The position numbers and the translations under genes were made by a program. Positions 21,845 to 29,569 of a stretch of 64,000 bases of DNA are shown piece after piece. The stretch covers positions 1 to 64,000 of the forward strand of contig NZ_JACJJL010000016.1 in assembly GCF_016899955.1 (NCBI RefSeq). The letters run 5' to 3'. The stretch's first letter is position 1; the number at the start of each line of letters is the position of its first letter. The notes under the pieces were generated by a model. The model was not told the origin of the DNA. It did no database searches and worked only from the letters and a program-made list of their open reading frames with translations. The stretch comes from Marseilla massiliensis. Its GTDB lineage: Bacteria; Bacteroidota; Bacteroidia; Bacteroidales; Bacteroidaceae.

Positions 21845-23071
21845 ATGAAACGTAAATTTGTCACAATGGCATTCCTGGCAGCAACGCTGTCAATGGCGGC
21901 TGCACAGAAAACTATCAGCGTGAGCGTTGAGAACAGTTCAAAGACAGACCGCAAAGCCGCACCGGTGGTGATTCAGCTGGCACAATGCGGCATCGACGTA
22001 AAGTCGGCACTGGTAATGAATAACGGCACCGAGATACCCTCGCAGCTCGACGACCTTGACGGCGATGGCAAGTACGACGAGCTTTGCTTCCTGACAGACA
22101 TAGGCAAGGCAAGCAAGCAGGCATTCAACGTGACGCTCGAAGACAACGGCACGCCACGCTCTTACGAACCGCAAGTGTATGCCGAAATGCTCATGACCAA
22201 CAAAAAAATAAAAAGCAACAACAAGCAAGACCTTTACATAAGCAGCCTCACCGTGGACAACGGCACCAACCCGTACTGGATGCTGCATCACCACGGCCCG
22301 GCCTTTGAAAACGACATGGTGGCCTATAGGATATACTTCGACCACCGACAGACCGTTGACACTTACGGCAAATACCGCAAGGGCCTGGAGATAAAGCAAA
22401 CGCAATTCTACCCGAGCAAGGAGCAGAAAGCTGCCGGCTTTGGCGACGACGTGCTGTGGGTGGGCGAGACATTCGGACTTGGGGCGTTGCGCGGATGGAA
22501 CGGCAGCGCTCCGCAGATGCTCAAAGATGTTGACCACCGCACGCTGCGAATTGTCTCGCGCGGACCGCTGCGCACGATAGTGGAAGTGGTTGACGAGGGC
22601 TGGAACACGATGAACCCCGGCAAGGAAAAGATTGACATGACCACAAGGTATACGCTGTATGCCGGACGACGCGACTGCTTCGTAGACATAAAGTTTGACA
22701 GGCAGGTGGCAGACTACCAATTCGCAACGGGAATAATCAACGTGAAGAACTCGGTGGAACTGAGCGACAAGGACGGACTGCGCGGTTGCTGGGGCACCGA
22801 CTGGCCTGTGTCGGAAAAAGACTCGGCCGGACACAAGCGCGAGACTGTTGGCCTCGGCATATCAATACCGGCCAAGAACATCGTAAAGGAACTGCCGGCC
22901 GACAAGGACAATTACCCATACGTGGTGGGCAACGCGACAGACGAGCTGCACTATAACATCACGTTCTGCTCTGACAACGAGAACTTTGGCTACCACAGCT
23001 CAAAGGAATGGTTTGACTACCTGAAGGCCTGGAAAGAGGAACTCAACGCCCCTGTAAAGGTGAGCTACTGA
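21845..23071 (+). CDS. exported stand-alone DUF4861 protein
   Basis: The gene encodes a 408-residue exported protein consisting of a signal peptide (about residues 1-20) and one DUF4861 domain. Shared features with the C-terminal half of the GH105 fusion at 15032 include a deep-conserved LDDLDGDGKYDEL region, the MLHHHGPAFENDMVAYRIYF-type segment and CWGTDWPVSEKD. DUF4861 proteins accompany pectin and uronate enzymes in Bacteroidetes and are suspected carbohydrate-active or binding proteins, without a settled reaction. The conserved histidine triplet before the GPAFENDMVAYR run may be functional. It stands alone with its own promoter and terminator. Confidence 0.88.
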   Translation: MKRKFVTMAFLAATLSMAAAQKTISVSVENSSKTDRKAAPVVIQLAQCGIDVKSALVMNNGTEIPSQLDDLDGDGKYDELCFLTDIGKASKQAFNVTLEDNGTPRSYEPQVYAEMLMTNKKIKSNNKQDLYISSLTVDNGTNPYWMLHHHGPAFENDMVAYRIYFDHRQTVDTYGKYRKGLEIKQTQFYPSKEQKAAGFGDDVLWVGETFGLGALRGWNGSAPQMLKDVDHRTLRIVSRGPLRTIVEVVDEGWNTMNPGKEKIDMTTRYTLYAGRRDCFVDIKFDRQVADYQFATGIINVKNSVELSDKDGLRGCWGTDWPVSEKDSAGHKRETVGLGISIPAKNIVKELPADKDNYPYVVGNATDELHYNITFCSDNENFGYHSSKEWFDYLKAWKEELNAPVKVSY

Positions 23072-23096
23072 CAATGGCTGCTGTTGCGGCCAAAGG

Positions 23097-23133
23097 AAAA
23101 CCGGCACGAGCCGCAAACGCCCGTGCCGGTTTT
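23097..23133. terminator. bidirectional terminator
   Basis: A 12-bp perfect stem (23097-23108 with 23122-23133) is flanked by A-run and T-run, placed between the convergent DUF4861 and glycosyltransferase genes. Confidence 0.85.
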
Positions 23134-23191
23134 TGCTTACCGGGTTCCGCCGGCAATCAACGTAAAACCTTCCTTGTACACCCTTATTAGG

Positions 23192-24208
23192 TCACAAATC
23201 GGAAAAACGGTGCTTGCCTCTCACATAATACTGCCACAGGATGGAGAAAGGACGGCGCTCGGGTATGTCTGACAAAACGCAACTGCTTTGTATCTTGCGC
23301 CTGTCGGCCTCGAAATCCGGTTTCCAGCGGGCAAAGGCACGCCTTGCCTTGCACACAGCCTTGAAGTCGCCCCAACTGTGCTTGAGCAGCAACATCTCGA
23401 AAGCTGCCAAATAGTCCAACGCCCACCGCATGCGCATTACGTGCCTCAATTCGCTGTCAGGAAGGCATTTGTACAGCATGGTGAGATTGTTGCGGAAATT
23501 TAGGAATGTCTTCATCGGGTTGCCCTTGGGCAGCGTTCCACCGCCAAGATGGAAGACATAGCTCTCGGGTATGCAGTATATCTTCCGGCCCAAAAGGCGC
23601 AATCGCCAGCACAGGTCTATCTCTTCGTTGTGGGCAAAAAAACGGCCGTCAAGGCCTCCGGCCTTCCAATAGTCGGCCGAACGCACCATCATGGCCGCTC
23701 CCGTTGCCCAGAATATCTCTTGGCGATAGTCGTACTGGCCGTCATCACGCTCAACCGTATCGAATATACGGCCACGGCAGAACGGGTAGCCGTATTTGTC
23801 GATGAACCCGCCGCAAGCTCCGGCATACTCAAAACAGTCGCCATCAATGACAGAAAGCAACTTGGGCTGGCATGCAGCCGCATCGCGATGGGTATCCATA
23901 AACTCGACAAGGGGCGTCAGCCAGTGGTGCGACACCTCTATGTCAGAATTGAGCAACAGGTAATACTCGGCCTCTATCTGGGCCAAGGCCTTGTTGTAGC
24001 CTTCGGCAAACCCCCAATTCTTGTCAAACTTGATTACCTTGCATTCGGGAAACTCGGCCGAAAGCATATCCAGCGAGCCGTCTGTCGAAGCATTGTCGGC
24101 TACATAAACGGTTGCATCACCACCTGAATACTTCATCACAGCAGGCAGGTAGCGCCGCATCATCGACGCCCCGTTCCAGTTTAATATAACGATTGCTATC
24201 TTGTCCAT
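23192..24208 (-). CDS. family 2 glycosyltransferase
   Basis: The gene encodes a 338-residue GT-A fold enzyme with an N-terminal AIVILNWNG strand, ADNASTDGS nucleotide-sugar binding, and the metal-binding motif LLNSDIEV at about residues 92-99; a second acidic HNEEIDLCWR follows. This is the rhamnosyl/galactosyl transferase-like subclass of GT2. It uses a nucleotide-diphosphate sugar and an unknown acceptor, probably in surface glycan synthesis. The start codon immediately follows the mtaB stop codon, so it is coupled to a tRNA-modification gene, an unrelated function. Confidence 0.88.
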   Translation of the reverse strand: MDKIAIVILNWNGASMMRRYLPAVMKYSGGDATVYVADNASTDGSLDMLSAEFPECKVIKFDKNWGFAEGYNKALAQIEAEYYLLLNSDIEVSHHWLTPLVEFMDTHRDAAACQPKLLSVIDGDCFEYAGACGGFIDKYGYPFCRGRIFDTVERDDGQYDYRQEIFWATGAAMMVRSADYWKAGGLDGRFFAHNEEIDLCWRLRLLGRKIYCIPESYVFHLGGGTLPKGNPMKTFLNFRNNLTMLYKCLPDSELRHVMRMRWALDYLAAFEMLLLKHSWGDFKAVCKARRAFARWKPDFEADRRKIQSSCVLSDIPERRPFSILWQYYVRGKHRFSDL

Positions 24209-25555
24209 TTATAATAATGTGGCTTTTAATGAAGTATTGTCATGATTGAAATCGCCGAGCCTTACCTTTATCAACTGGTTGTCAAGCTCGGGCAAGGAGT
24301 CGTTGGGCGACAGCTCTACGCGTATGTAGTTGCGCGTAAAGCCATGCATGGCCCTGCCGCGCTTGGCTTTCTCGAAGAGCACCTCGGCCTCGCTGCCAAC
24401 GAAACGCGAATAAAAGTCGTGGAACTTGCGGTCAGACAAATCAAGCAGCAAGCGACTCCTGCGCTTCTTCTCCGGCTCTTCAACCACATAAGGTATGCTG
24501 AGCGCCGACGTACCAGGCCGCTCTGAATATGGGAAGACGTGCAACTGCGACACATCAAGACCCGCAAGGAAGGCGTAGGTCTCGTCAAAGCATTCGGGCG
24601 TTTCGCCACGGCTTCCCACCATGACGTCAACTCCTATGAAGGCATGGGGCATGACCTCTTTTATACGTTTTATCTTTCCGGCAAACAGACTGCAGTCGTA
24701 ATGCCTGTGCATTAACTTGAGCACAGTGTCGCTGCCGCTCTGCAACGGTATGTGGAAATGAGGCATGAACGAGCGGCTTTGGGCGCAATAGTCTATCAGT
24801 TCGTCGGTGAGCAGGTCGGGCTCGATGCTGCTTATGCGGTAGCGGTGTATTCCCTCTACCCCATCGAGGGCCTTGACCAGTCCGAGAAATGTCTCGCCGG
24901 TGGTCTTGCCAAAGTCGCCTATGTTCACTCCCGTTAGCACTATCTCCTTGCCACCGTCGGCCACCGCCTGCTCCGCCTGTCCGACAAGCGAAGCTATTGT
25001 TGGGTTTCGACTGAAGCCACGCGCATAAGGTATGGTGCAATAAGTGCAGAAATAATCGCAGCCATCCTGCACTTTCAGAAAATATCGTGTGCGATTGCCA
25101 CGTGAACAACTGGGAGCAAAAGAGTTTATATCCTTTGTCTTGACTGAATAATGCTCGTGCAAATGACCGTCGGAAGCATTGCCAACAGCGCTCCAACGCT
25201 CGGAAAGGATGCTTATGAGGTTGGCTTTCTCGTTGGCACCAAGCACAAGGTCAACTCCATCCATCGCGCTGATGTGCTCGGGCTTCAGCTGGGCGTAACA
25301 TCCCGTCACTACGACAAAAGCACCGGGGTTGGAGCGTATCATGCGATGAATGGCCTGACGGCACTTGTGGTCGGCAACCTCTGTAACAGAACAGGTGTTG
25401 ACCAAGCAAAGGTCGGCCGTCTCGCCTTTAGCCGCTTCGCGCACTCCCATCTCCTGCAAAAGACGCGCAAAAGTAGACGTCTCTGAGAAGTTGAGCTTGC
25501 AGCCTAAGGTATAGTAAGCGGCTTTTTTGCCTTGAAAGGCTGATGAATCTATCAT
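24209..25555 (-). CDS. mtaB: tRNA t6A37 methylthiotransferase MtaB
   Basis: The gene encodes a 448-residue radical SAM methylthiotransferase that converts t6A37 to ms2t6A in tRNAs reading ANN codons. The N-terminal domain holds the auxiliary cluster cysteines (TLGCKLN, NTCSVT, TGCYAQ), and the central radical SAM motif reads DGCDYFCTYC (C-x3-C-x2-C). A C-terminal TRAM-like region follows. TLGCKLN rather than TLGCKVN/TYGCQMN is typical of the MtaB branch, not MiaB or RimO. It heads a two-gene unit with the glycosyltransferase. Confidence 0.93.
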   Translation of the reverse strand: MIDSSAFQGKKAAYYTLGCKLNFSETSTFARLLQEMGVREAAKGETADLCLVNTCSVTEVADHKCRQAIHRMIRSNPGAFVVVTGCYAQLKPEHISAMDGVDLVLGANEKANLISILSERWSAVGNASDGHLHEHYSVKTKDINSFAPSCSRGNRTRYFLKVQDGCDYFCTYCTIPYARGFSRNPTIASLVGQAEQAVADGGKEIVLTGVNIGDFGKTTGETFLGLVKALDGVEGIHRYRISSIEPDLLTDELIDYCAQSRSFMPHFHIPLQSGSDTVLKLMHRHYDCSLFAGKIKRIKEVMPHAFIGVDVMVGSRGETPECFDETYAFLAGLDVSQLHVFPYSERPGTSALSIPYVVEEPEKKRRSRLLLDLSDRKFHDFYSRFVGSEAEVLFEKAKRGRAMHGFTRNYIRVELSPNDSLPELDNQLIKVRLGDFNHDNTSLKATLL

Positions 25556-25589
25556 ATATATACTATTGTTGCGTAAATATTAAACCCTA

Positions 25590-25597
25590 CAAAGGTA
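25590..25597 (-). promoter_or_regulatory. -7 promoter element for mtaB
   Basis: The minus strand reads TACCTTTG, 34 bases before the start codon. Confidence 0.65.
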
Positions 25598-25766
25598 AGC
25601 ATTTTTTTGTAAAAGCACACAAATTGCACCGCCATTAATGCTCAACTACGCTTCAGAGCATATTTTAACACTTGATATCAAGCTGATTATCAATCACTTA
25701 TAAAAATGTTACAAAAGAGGCATAAAAAAAGTACCAAAAAAAAGAACAACCTATCAAAAAAATATA

Positions 25767-25774
25767 TACCTTTG
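25767..25774 (+). promoter_or_regulatory. -7 promoter element for small lipoprotein
   Basis: TACCTTTG in an A-rich region, 51 bases before the start codon at 25826. The strong match and A-rich upstream stretch suggest high expression. Confidence 0.65.
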
Positions 25775-25825
25775 CAACGTTTTAATAAACAAATGATTGT
25801 TTTACAGACTAAAAAAGCAAAGAAA

Positions 25826-26014
25826 ATGAAAAAATTGGTATTTATGTTCGTAGCTGTTGCAGCTATTTCTTTCGCATCTTGCGGTAACAAGACAAACCAG
25901 GCTGCTCCCGTTGATTCTGACACAGTAGCAACCGTAGACACCGCAGCTATCGACACAACCGTTACTGACAGCGCTGCTGCTCCTGCTGCTGTTGATAGCA
26001 CTGTTGCTGAGTAA
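25826..26014 (+). CDS. small Asp/Thr/Ala/Val-rich lipoprotein
   Basis: The gene encodes 62 residues. A signal peptide (MKKLVFMFVAVAAISFASC) has a lipobox ending at Cys19, so the mature part is only 44 residues, low in complexity and acidic: it is built from Asp, Thr, Ala, Val, Ser and Pro (for example TDSAAAPAAVDSTVAE). No family is recognised. The start at 25826 is preferred over ATGs upstream because those would put basic residues ahead of the signal peptide and overlap the promoter. The codon use (GCT, GTT) differs from the GC-rich neighbours, as in highly expressed genes. It may be a small abundant envelope lipoprotein, Lpp-like in role; that is speculation. Confidence 0.8.
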   Translation: MKKLVFMFVAVAAISFASCGNKTNQAAPVDSDTVATVDTAAIDTTVTDSAAAPAAVDSTVAE

Positions 26015-26044
26015 TCAGTTGTAACAACGAACAGAGAGAGAATT

Positions 26045-26072
26045 ACCGCCGGACTTAGTCCGACGGTTTTTT
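26045..26072 (+). terminator. intrinsic terminator of the small lipoprotein gene
   Basis: An 11-bp imperfect stem (26045-26055 with 26057-26067 region, CCGCCGGAC against GTCCGACGG) is followed by TTTTTT. Confidence 0.8.
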
Positions 26073-26467
26073 GTTTTGCCCCTGCCGATGTGCGAACCCA
26101 ACGACACATACACATAAGGCATGCCTGGCTTTGTTACGCAACAGTATGGATAACAATGGTGTTAGCGGCAAAACAAGGACAAGAAAAAGCCCTTCAAAAC
26201 ATTGCAAAAAGCCGGAAACGATTGCAAGAAGGCTGGAACAATGGCTCAACAGCTACAATCAATAGCAGTTGGAGAACCAAGACGCCGTAGTGTAAGCCCG
26301 AAACTTTAGGTATTATGTAAATGAAGCTATAGCATGACATTAATTGAGCTATAGCATGACATTAATTGGGCTGTAGCAGTATATGAACGAAGTTAAACTA
26401 CTATATTAATGGAAATGGAGTAATATATAAACGGTGCTATACTACATACGGGCTGTAGCTGGAAATG
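26073..26467. other. 395-bp convergent gap
   Basis: This gap holds an AT-rich 22-bp repeat array (26304-26457). The open frame at 26071-26265 shows no family resemblance and lacks a promoter; I do not call it. Confidence 0.55.
26304..26457. repeat. AT-rich 22-bp repeat array H (7 units)
   Basis: Units start at 26304, 26326, 26348, 26370, 26392, 26414 and 26436. The second and third are identical except for the last base and begin with the palindrome GCTATAGC; the other five are degenerate but keep TA-rich sequence and the exact 22-bp phase. No sequence match to the GC-rich family beyond period and a GC start. The period argues for a related origin or constraint. Confidence 0.75.
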
Positions 26468-26511
26468 AAAAAGGCGGCTCTGCCAGCAACAGAATGCCCG
26501 ACAGAGTCGCC
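26468..26511 (-). terminator. intrinsic terminator after galE
   Basis: A 10-bp stem with one G-U pair (26473-26482 with 26502-26511, 19-nt loop) is followed on the minus strand by a T-run (26468-26472). Confidence 0.75.
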
Positions 26512-26536
26512 GTATGCGTAATAATGCGATGTTGAA

Positions 26537-27574
26537 TTACTGTATTCCCTCCTCACGAAGTTTCTTCTGCCAGTTCCATGCCGACCTCAATGTGTCCTCA
26601 AGGCTTGTTTCTGCCTTCCATCCAAGCACTTTGTTTGCCTTTTCCGGATTGGCCCAAACCTTCTCAATGTCGCCGGCGCGCCTCGGTGCATACGCCCAAT
26701 TCAACTTTACGCCCGTAGCCTTTTCGAACGCATCGATGATTTGCTTCGTGCTGACGCCGTGGCCTGTGCCCACGTTAAACACCTCGAGCTTGTCGCTGTC
26801 AGTGTCAAGCACACGCTCCATGGCCTTGACATGAGCCTTTGCCAGGTCGACCACATAGATATAATCGCGTATGCAAGTGCCGTCCGGAGTGTCGTAATCA
26901 TTGCCGAACACCTTCAACTGCTCACGTATTCCGATGGCCGTCTGAGTTACATAAGGTATCAAGTTCATTGGAACTCCGTTGGGCATCTCACCGATGATTG
27001 ACGACGGATGCGAACCGATGGGGTTGAAATAACGCAGCAGTATAGCCTTGATGTCAGCACCGCTGTTTATATAATCGCGTATGATTTCCTCGTTTATTTG
27101 CTTTGTATTGCCGTAAGGGCTCTCGGCCGGCTTTATCGGGGCATCCTCAGTAACGGGGAGGTTCTCGGGGTCGGGCTGTCCGTATACCGTGCAACTCGAT
27201 GAAAAGATGATTCCCTTCACCCCATGCTTTGGCATGAGCTCAAGCAGATTGAGCAGGCTGACAATATTGTTACGATAATACAAAAGCGGCTTTTCCACAC
27301 TCTCACCAACAGCCTTGCTTGCGGCAAAATGTATTATACCTTCGATGTCGGGGTATTTGGCAAAGACCTTGTCCATTGCGTCCATGTCACGGCAGTCCAC
27401 TTGTTCGAAAGCCGGGCGCACGCCGGTAATTTTCTCAATACCGTCAATTACACTCGCCTGCGAATTTGACAGATTGTCAACGATGACCACCTTGTAACCC
27501 GCATTTTGCAATTCAACTGTGGTATGTGAACCGATAAAGCCAGTACCACCAGTAACCAAAATTGTCTGTTTCAT
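26537..27574 (-). CDS. galE: UDP-glucose 4-epimerase
   Basis: The gene encodes a 345-residue extended SDR interconverting UDP-glucose and UDP-galactose. It has the NAD motif GGTGFIGS (about residues 8-15), the catalytic SSSCTVYG serine/threonine region and YGNTK (YxxxK), and the family signature GDYDTPDGTCIRDYI (here NDYDTPDGTCIRDYIYV). The length is normal. It forms a one-gene unit with its own promoter and terminator, and could serve both galactose released by the beta-galactosidase and surface glycan synthesis. Confidence 0.95.
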   Translation of the reverse strand: MKQTILVTGGTGFIGSHTTVELQNAGYKVVIVDNLSNSQASVIDGIEKITGVRPAFEQVDCRDMDAMDKVFAKYPDIEGIIHFAASKAVGESVEKPLLYYRNNIVSLLNLLELMPKHGVKGIIFSSSCTVYGQPDPENLPVTEDAPIKPAESPYGNTKQINEEIIRDYINSGADIKAILLRYFNPIGSHPSSIIGEMPNGVPMNLIPYVTQTAIGIREQLKVFGNDYDTPDGTCIRDYIYVVDLAKAHVKAMERVLDTDSDKLEVFNVGTGHGVSTKQIIDAFEKATGVKLNWAYAPRRAGDIEKVWANPEKANKVLGWKAETSLEDTLRSAWNWQKKLREEGIQ

Positions 27575-27606
27575 ATTTATCGTTGTTTGTTCTTACATTG
27601 CTTCTA

Positions 27607-27614
27607 CAAAGATA
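27607..27614 (-). promoter_or_regulatory. -7 promoter element for galE
   Basis: The minus strand reads TATCTTTG, 32 bases before the galE start. Confidence 0.6.
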
Positions 27615-27632
27615 ATATAAATGTGAAAAAGA

Positions 27633-27681
27633 AAAGAGGCTGAAAGATAAAAAAAATATAATTTCACCTTTCAGTCTCTTT
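27633..27681 (-). terminator. terminator of the rnf operon
   Basis: A 14-bp stem with one G-U pair (27633-27646 with 27668-27681) is followed on the minus strand by TTCTTTTTC. It lies just past the rnfA stop and separates rnf from galE. Confidence 0.75.
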
Positions 27682-27701
27682 ATATTCAGGCTGTGCGCCG
27701 G

Positions 27702-28304
27702 TCAGTCGATGCCGAACAGCACCCTCAGCCCCCCGTCAACACCGGAGAAGCCCATGAACGCAAGGCTCAGCAGTCCGGCAGTGACCAAAACGATGGCCAT
27801 GCCGCGCATGCCGCGCGGGATGTTTACCAGCGCCAGCTGCTCGCGCATGCCGGCAAACACCGTCAGTGCCAGGCCAAAGCCCAATGCCGTAGAGAAGGCG
27901 TATACTACGCTCTGCAGCAGGTTGTAGTCTTTCTGTATCACAAGTATGGCAACTCCAAGCACTGCGCAGTTGGTTGTTATCAACGGCAGGAAGATGCCCA
28001 GGGCCTGATAAAGCGCCGGCGAGACCTTCTTCATGATGATTTCGACCATCTGGACAAGCGCCGCTATGACCAAAATGAACGCAATGGTCTGCAGATACTG
28101 TATGCCAAACGGATCAAGCACCCACTTCTGAACCAAGTAAGTGACGATGGTTGCCAACGTAAGCACAAAAGCCACGGCAGCCCCCATGCCCAACGCGGTG
28201 TCAATCTTCTTGGATACCCCGAGGAATGGACATATTCCCAGGAACTGCGACAACACAATGTTGTTCACAAATATGGCGGATATAAATATCAGTAAATACT
28301 CCAT
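27702..28304 (-). CDS. rnfA: Rnf complex subunit A
   Basis: The gene encodes a 200-residue integral membrane protein with about six helices, of the RnfA/RsxA/NqrE family; CPFLGVSKK carries the conserved N-terminal half motif (with Cys) and a matching Cys lies in TTNCAVLG, the pair that binds the membrane [2Fe-2S] cluster. RnfA pairs with RnfE in the Rnf ferredoxin:NAD oxidoreductase, which couples electron transfer to sodium or proton export. It is the last gene of rseC-rnfBCDGEA and starts 2 bases after rnfE. Confidence 0.95.
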   Translation of the reverse strand: MEYLLIFISAIFVNNIVLSQFLGICPFLGVSKKIDTALGMGAAVAFVLTLATIVTYLVQKWVLDPFGIQYLQTIAFILVIAALVQMVEIIMKKVSPALYQALGIFLPLITTNCAVLGVAILVIQKDYNLLQSVVYAFSTALGFGLALTVFAGMREQLALVNIPRGMRGMAIVLVTAGLLSLAFMGFSGVDGGLRVLFGID

Positions 28305-28306
28305 GG

Positions 28307-28891
28307 CTAAGCTTTTTTGAACTTATTGACAATTGCAATCAGAAATCCCAATGTGATGAATGCCCCCGGAGGCAGTACGAACAGAAGCACGTTGTATGTC
28401 TCCGGCAGCAAAACAACGCCGAACACCGAACCGGCCCCAAGCAATTCTCTCACCATGCCGAGCACGGTAAGGGCCAGCGTGAAGCCAAGCCCGATGCCAA
28501 TTCCGTCGAAAAGGCTGGCCACAGGCCCGTTCTTGCAGGCAAAGGCCTCTGCACGCCCCAGGATGATGCAGTTGACGACAATCAGCGGGATGTAAATTCC
28601 CAGCGACTTGTTTATGGAAGGCAGGTAAGCCTCGAGACACATCTGCAATATCGTCACAAACGAAGCGATGACGACAACGAACACCGGAATCCTGACCATG
28701 TCGGGGGTAAGGCTCTTGATGAGAGATATCGCCAGGTTTGAACATATCAGCACAAACATCGTGGCCAGACCCATCGACATGCCGTTGACTGCCGATGTCG
28801 TGGTAGCCAACGTTGGGCACATGCCAAGAAGCAACACGAACGTTGGGTTCTCCTTGACAATACCATTCATTAATATCTTAAAACAATTCAT
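28307..28891 (-). CDS. rnfE: Rnf complex subunit E
   Basis: The gene encodes a 194-residue integral membrane protein homologous to RnfA and NqrD. The paired cysteine motifs are LLGMCPTLA near the N-terminus and VVNCIILGRAEAF, the second being the family signature. It has about six transmembrane helices. It forms the pseudo-symmetric Fe-S bearing core with RnfA. It lies between rnfG and rnfA in the operon. Confidence 0.95.
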   Translation of the reverse strand: MNCFKILMNGIVKENPTFVLLLGMCPTLATTTSAVNGMSMGLATMFVLICSNLAISLIKSLTPDMVRIPVFVVVIASFVTILQMCLEAYLPSINKSLGIYIPLIVVNCIILGRAEAFACKNGPVASLFDGIGIGLGFTLALTVLGMVRELLGAGSVFGVVLLPETYNVLLFVLPPGAFITLGFLIAIVNKFKKA

Positions 28892-28933
28892 ATATCGTTC
28901 GGTTTAATCTGTTATAATACAATGCCCCTAACG

Positions 28934-29569
28934 TCACTCTTCGCCGGAATGCGCACGCTTCGAGGCACCACTTGAAGCATCGGCATCCTGTCCGGCATAT
29001 ACGGCATAAGCCTGGTTGACTGCCTTGAGGAATGCCCTTGTAGTGATGGTTGACGCAGTGATGGCGTCAACATCGCCCCCGTCTTTGTCGACAACAAGCG
29101 GCTTGCCGTCGGAAAGGTCGCGCCCAATGATGTTTCCCTTGCCGTCTTTCTGGAACCACTTGTCGGCCTTGGCCCCAAGCCCCGGTGTCTCGGAATGCTG
29201 CAACACGGTGTAGCCGAGCACCTTGCCCTCGGCATCAAACCCAACAAGCAACTTCAGGTCGCCGCCGAAGCCCATGCTTGAGCTTTCCACGGCAGCTCCG
29301 ATGAACTTGCCGGTGGCATCACTCACCTTGTGCAAGACAAACTCGCAATCCTTGCCGTCGACATTCTCGGTGATGGTGTCTTTCTCTGTCACCGTGATGT
29401 CATCGACCCCCATTACGCTCTTGATGCCCTCGGCGAGCACGAGCTCCTTTTGTACCCTTATTGGCTCGGCGGTGAAATTGTTGACCCAAGCCAGAAGCCC
29501 GCCGGTAATTACCGCCACAGCGACGAGCACGACAACCATGTTTGTAAGCGATGACTCTAACTTCTTCAT
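28934..29569 (-). CDS. rnfG: Rnf complex subunit G (FMN-binding)
   Basis: The gene encodes a 211-residue protein with an N-terminal membrane anchor (about residues 10-30) and a periplasmic FMN-binding domain. The flavinylation site is in TASTIT, where the second Thr would bear covalently linked FMN. I start at 29569: the ATG overlaps the rnfD stop by 4 bases (ATGA), while the longer frame reads back into rnfD. The C-terminus has a hydrophilic tail (SSGASKRAHSGEE). Confidence 0.93.
   Translation of the reverse strand: MKKLESSLTNMVVVLVAVAVITGGLLAWVNNFTAEPIRVQKELVLAEGIKSVMGVDDITVTEKDTITENVDGKDCEFVLHKVSDATGKFIGAAVESSSMGFGGDLKLLVGFDAEGKVLGYTVLQHSETPGLGAKADKWFQKDGKGNIIGRDLSDGKPLVVDKDGGDVDAITASTITTRAFLKAVNQAYAVYAGQDADASSGASKRAHSGEE

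Noticed and set aside
26071-26265. Small plus-strand frame of 64 codons after the lipoprotein terminator
   Set aside because: It starts inside the terminator region, has no promoter or conserved sequence, and is rich in basic residues of no recognisable pattern.
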